Source of the DNA: Methanosaeta sp. NSP1
Lineage (GTDB): Archaea; Halobacteriota; Methanosarcinia; Methanotrichales; Methanotrichaceae
DNA: 7,677 nt
Direction: 5' to 3'
NCBI GenBank assembly: GCA_002256595.1
Contig: NOLC01000215.1
Coordinates: forward strand, 1 to 7,677
Each line of letters opens with the position of its first letter. Position 1 is the first letter of the stretch. Positions 5,791 to 7,677 of the stretch are shown here, piece after piece. The notes beneath the pieces were generated by a model. It had not been told where the DNA came from. It searched no databases and was given only the letters and a program-made list of their open reading frames with translations. The translations under genes were made by a program, and so were the position numbers.

Positions 5791-7664
5791 GCTTGCTTGC
5801 TCCCCCGCGAGGCTTTCTTGACCGCCCTGGCCTTGGGAGGACAGAGATCAAAGCATATCCCGCATCGGCTGCAGCGGGATTGATCAATGACACATATGTC
5901 CCCCTCCTCTGCTATCGCCCCCTGGGGACAGTTTTTCAAGCACAGTTTGCATCCCACACAAAGCTCCGGCTGGATGCTATAGGATACAAGAGCCTTGCAG
6001 GATAGGGAAGGACATCGCTTCTCCATGATGTGGGCCGCATACTCCTCTGGAAAATAGGTCATGGTGCTCAATACCGGATTTACCGCCGTGCGGCCCAGGG
6101 CACATAGCGAGGCATCTTTCATCAGAGCGGCTGTTTCTCGCAGCAGTTGCAGATCACTCTCTTCTCCCCTGCCGGAGACTATGCCATCCAGGATCTCCCG
6201 CATCCTCTTGAGCCCCTCCCGGCAGGGCAGGCACTTGCCACAGGACTCATCGCAGAGAAAGTCCACAAAGTAGCGGGCCAGGTCAACGGCGCAGGTGTCC
6301 TCGTCTATGACTATGATGCTGCCCGAGCCCATCATGGAGCCCAGGCGGGAGAGCTCCTCAAAATCGACAGGCGTCTCTAAATGCCTCGCCGGAATTATCC
6401 CTCCCGATGGGCCGCCGGTCTGCACCCCCTTCAGTTTCTTGCCCTCGGGAATGCCGCCTCCAATCTTGTAGATGATGTCTGCCAGGCTCATGCCCATGGG
6501 AACCTCCACCAGGCCGGTATTGTTGACCTTGCCCACCAGGGAGAAGATCTTGGTTCCTTTGCTTCTCTCAGTGCCCCGGGAAGAAAACCAGTCGCTGCCG
6601 CAGTTGATTATGAGGGGGACATTGGCCCAGGTCTCCACATTGTTGAGCAGGCTGGGCCGGTTCCATACTCCGCATTCCGAGGTGTGGAGGTACTTGGGCC
6701 TGGGCTCGCCCACCTTTCCCTCCAGGGCGTTCATGAGAGCAGTCGACTCTCCAGACACAAAGGCTCCTGCCCCCCTATGAACCGATGCATCAAAATCAAA
6801 TCCGCTCCCCAGGATGTTCTCTCCCAGGAGCCCCAGCTCCCTGGCCTGGCGCAGGGCATGCCTGGCATTTTCCACCGCCAGGGGATACTCCATGCGCACA
6901 TAAATGAAGCCGCTATGGGCCCCCACGGCATAGGCTCCGATTATCAGCCCCTCTAAAACGCTATGGGGATTGCCCTCCATAAGTGCCCGGTCCATGAAGG
7001 CCCCTGGATCGCCCTCATCGCAGTTGACTATGACATATTTTATGGGATCGGCTGCGTCCCTGGTCGACTGCCATTTCTGGCCGGTGGGAAATCCGCCACC
7101 CCCCCGCCCCCGCAGTCCCGATCTCTTTATCTCATCTATCACCTGCTGGGGGGTCATCCCGGATAGAACCCGTGCCAGGGCCTGATATCCACCCTGTGCG
7201 ATGTAGTCATATATATTTTTGGGATCTATTCTTATATTATTTTTAATTAATAGCCGCTTCTGGTAGCGGTAAAAGGGGATCTCTTCCTCCCGGATTGCTT
7301 TCTGACCGGTCTGGGGATCGGTGTAAAGAAGCCTATCCACCAGCCGGTCAGAAAGTAGAGTCTGATCTATGATCTCGCCAACATCAGAGGGCTGGACGCC
7401 CAGGTAATAGACGCCGGGAGGAGACACCACAACTATGGTTCCCCTCTGGCAGAATCCGGGACATCCTGTTTCTTTGACCCGGATATCCCCCTGCAAACCC
7501 CTGCTCTCGATTTCGGCCTGAAAAGTGCTGAATACCTTGGCGGCACCCAAGCCCAGGCAGCCGGTGCCGGTGCAGATCGCCACCTCTTTTGCTCTGTTGT
7601 CCTTCTTGGCCTTTATTTCATCTCTGAGGACCGCCAGATCCTGCATCGATGTAAGTCTTGCCAT
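5787..7664 (-). CDS. NuoF/HydB/HndC-type NADH-binding flavoprotein with ferredoxin domains at both ends
   Basis: This 625-residue protein has the HydB/HndC layout. Residues 26-100 form a thioredoxin-like [2Fe-2S] domain (C31-x4-C36, C68-x3-C72). About 140-450 is the NuoF core that binds FMN and NAD(H): GLRGRGGGGFPTGQKW (183-198), NCDEGDPGAFMDR (214-226), then RGAGAFVSGEST and the SLBB part. C475-x2-C478-x2-C481 and C521 bind the N3-type [4Fe-4S] cluster. A bacterial-type ferredoxin ends the protein (C569/572/575/579 and C598/601/604/608). Terminal ferredoxin domains of this kind are typical of HydB-class subunits, including flavin-bifurcating ones. I place the start at the ATG 7662-7664, with GGAG six bases upstream; a TTG at 7676 is in frame. 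A NuoE/HydC-like partner would be expected upstream, outside the window. No membrane segments, so cytoplasmic. Confidence 0.88.
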   Translation of the reverse strand: MARLTSMQDLAVLRDEIKAKKDNRAKEVAICTGTGCLGLGAAKVFSTFQAEIESRGLQGDIRVKETGCPGFCQRGTIVVVSPPGVYYLGVQPSDVGEIIDQTLLSDRLVDRLLYTDPQTGQKAIREEEIPFYRYQKRLLIKNNIRIDPKNIYDYIAQGGYQALARVLSGMTPQQVIDEIKRSGLRGRGGGGFPTGQKWQSTRDAADPIKYVIVNCDEGDPGAFMDRALMEGNPHSVLEGLIIGAYAVGAHSGFIYVRMEYPLAVENARHALRQARELGLLGENILGSGFDFDASVHRGAGAFVSGESTALMNALEGKVGEPRPKYLHTSECGVWNRPSLLNNVETWANVPLIINCGSDWFSSRGTERSKGTKIFSLVGKVNNTGLVEVPMGMSLADIIYKIGGGIPEGKKLKGVQTGGPSGGIIPARHLETPVDFEELSRLGSMMGSGSIIVIDEDTCAVDLARYFVDFLCDESCGKCLPCREGLKRMREILDGIVSGRGEESDLQLLRETAALMKDASLCALGRTAVNPVLSTMTYFPEEYAAHIMEKRCPSLSCKALVSYSIQPELCVGCKLCLKNCPQGAIAEEGDICVIDQSRCSRCGICFDLCPPKARAVKKASRGSKQA

Positions 7665-7677
7665 CCTATACTCCAAT

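Noticed and set aside
4642..5883. Long plus-strand open frame (413 codons) opposite the F420 fusion gene
   Set aside because: It is antisense to a gene with clear cysteine motifs and FrhB-family features; its own translation is rich in His, Pro and Gln with no recognisable domain, and no ribosome-binding site or promoter supports it.
6381..6956. Plus-strand open frame (191 codons) opposite the NuoF-type gene
   Set aside because: It mirrors the conserved NADH-binding flavoprotein and has no family features of its own; best explained as a GC-rich shadow frame.

Overview
The window looks like chromosomal DNA from a methanogenic archaeon. The organism is inferred from gene content: an archaeal Spt5-L11-L1-L10(P0)-P1 ribosomal stalk operon, GAGGTGA-type ribosome-binding sites, TATA-box promoters, oligo-T termination, and a protein with a coenzyme F420 (FrhB-type) domain. 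The moderate GC content and the combination of genes suggest the Methanothrix (Methanosaeta)/Methanosarcinales group, but no rRNA or other decisive marker is present, so this is inference.

Layout: (1) positions 31-627, minus strand, a 198-residue helix-turn-helix protein resembling the archaeal 'conditioned medium-induced protein 4' family, transcribed away from the ribosomal operon. (2) 628-722, a divergent promoter region. (3) 723-3720, plus strand, elongation factor Spt5 followed by ribosomal proteins L11, L1, L10/P0 and P1/L12, ending in a T-rich terminator. The secE gene that often precedes spt5 in archaea is not here. The 83-base gap before the L1 gene holds a two-helix hairpin that overlaps the L1 ribosome-binding site and is a candidate autoregulatory site. 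(4) 3834-4325, plus strand, a short APS-kinase-like P-loop protein that appears to lack an internal segment. (5) 7664-4303, minus strand, two overlapping genes (ATGA junction): a HydB/HndC/NuoF-type flavoprotein and a protein joining a NuoG/HydA-type iron-sulfur N-terminus to an FrhB-type F420 domain. Its 3' end overlaps the kinase gene tail to tail by 23 bases.

How they work together: Spt5 couples to RNA polymerase, L11, L10 and P1 form the GTPase-associated stalk of the large ribosomal subunit, and L1 forms the E-site stalk, so the operon serves gene expression. The minus-strand pair looks like a soluble electron-transfer complex in which a NADH/FMN module feeds iron-sulfur clusters that end at an F420 site. 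It can be pictured as a HydABC-type enzyme with the H-cluster part replaced by an F420 module, which suggests an NAD(H):F420 oxidoreductase, possibly flavin-bifurcating. That pair is the most interesting part of the window.
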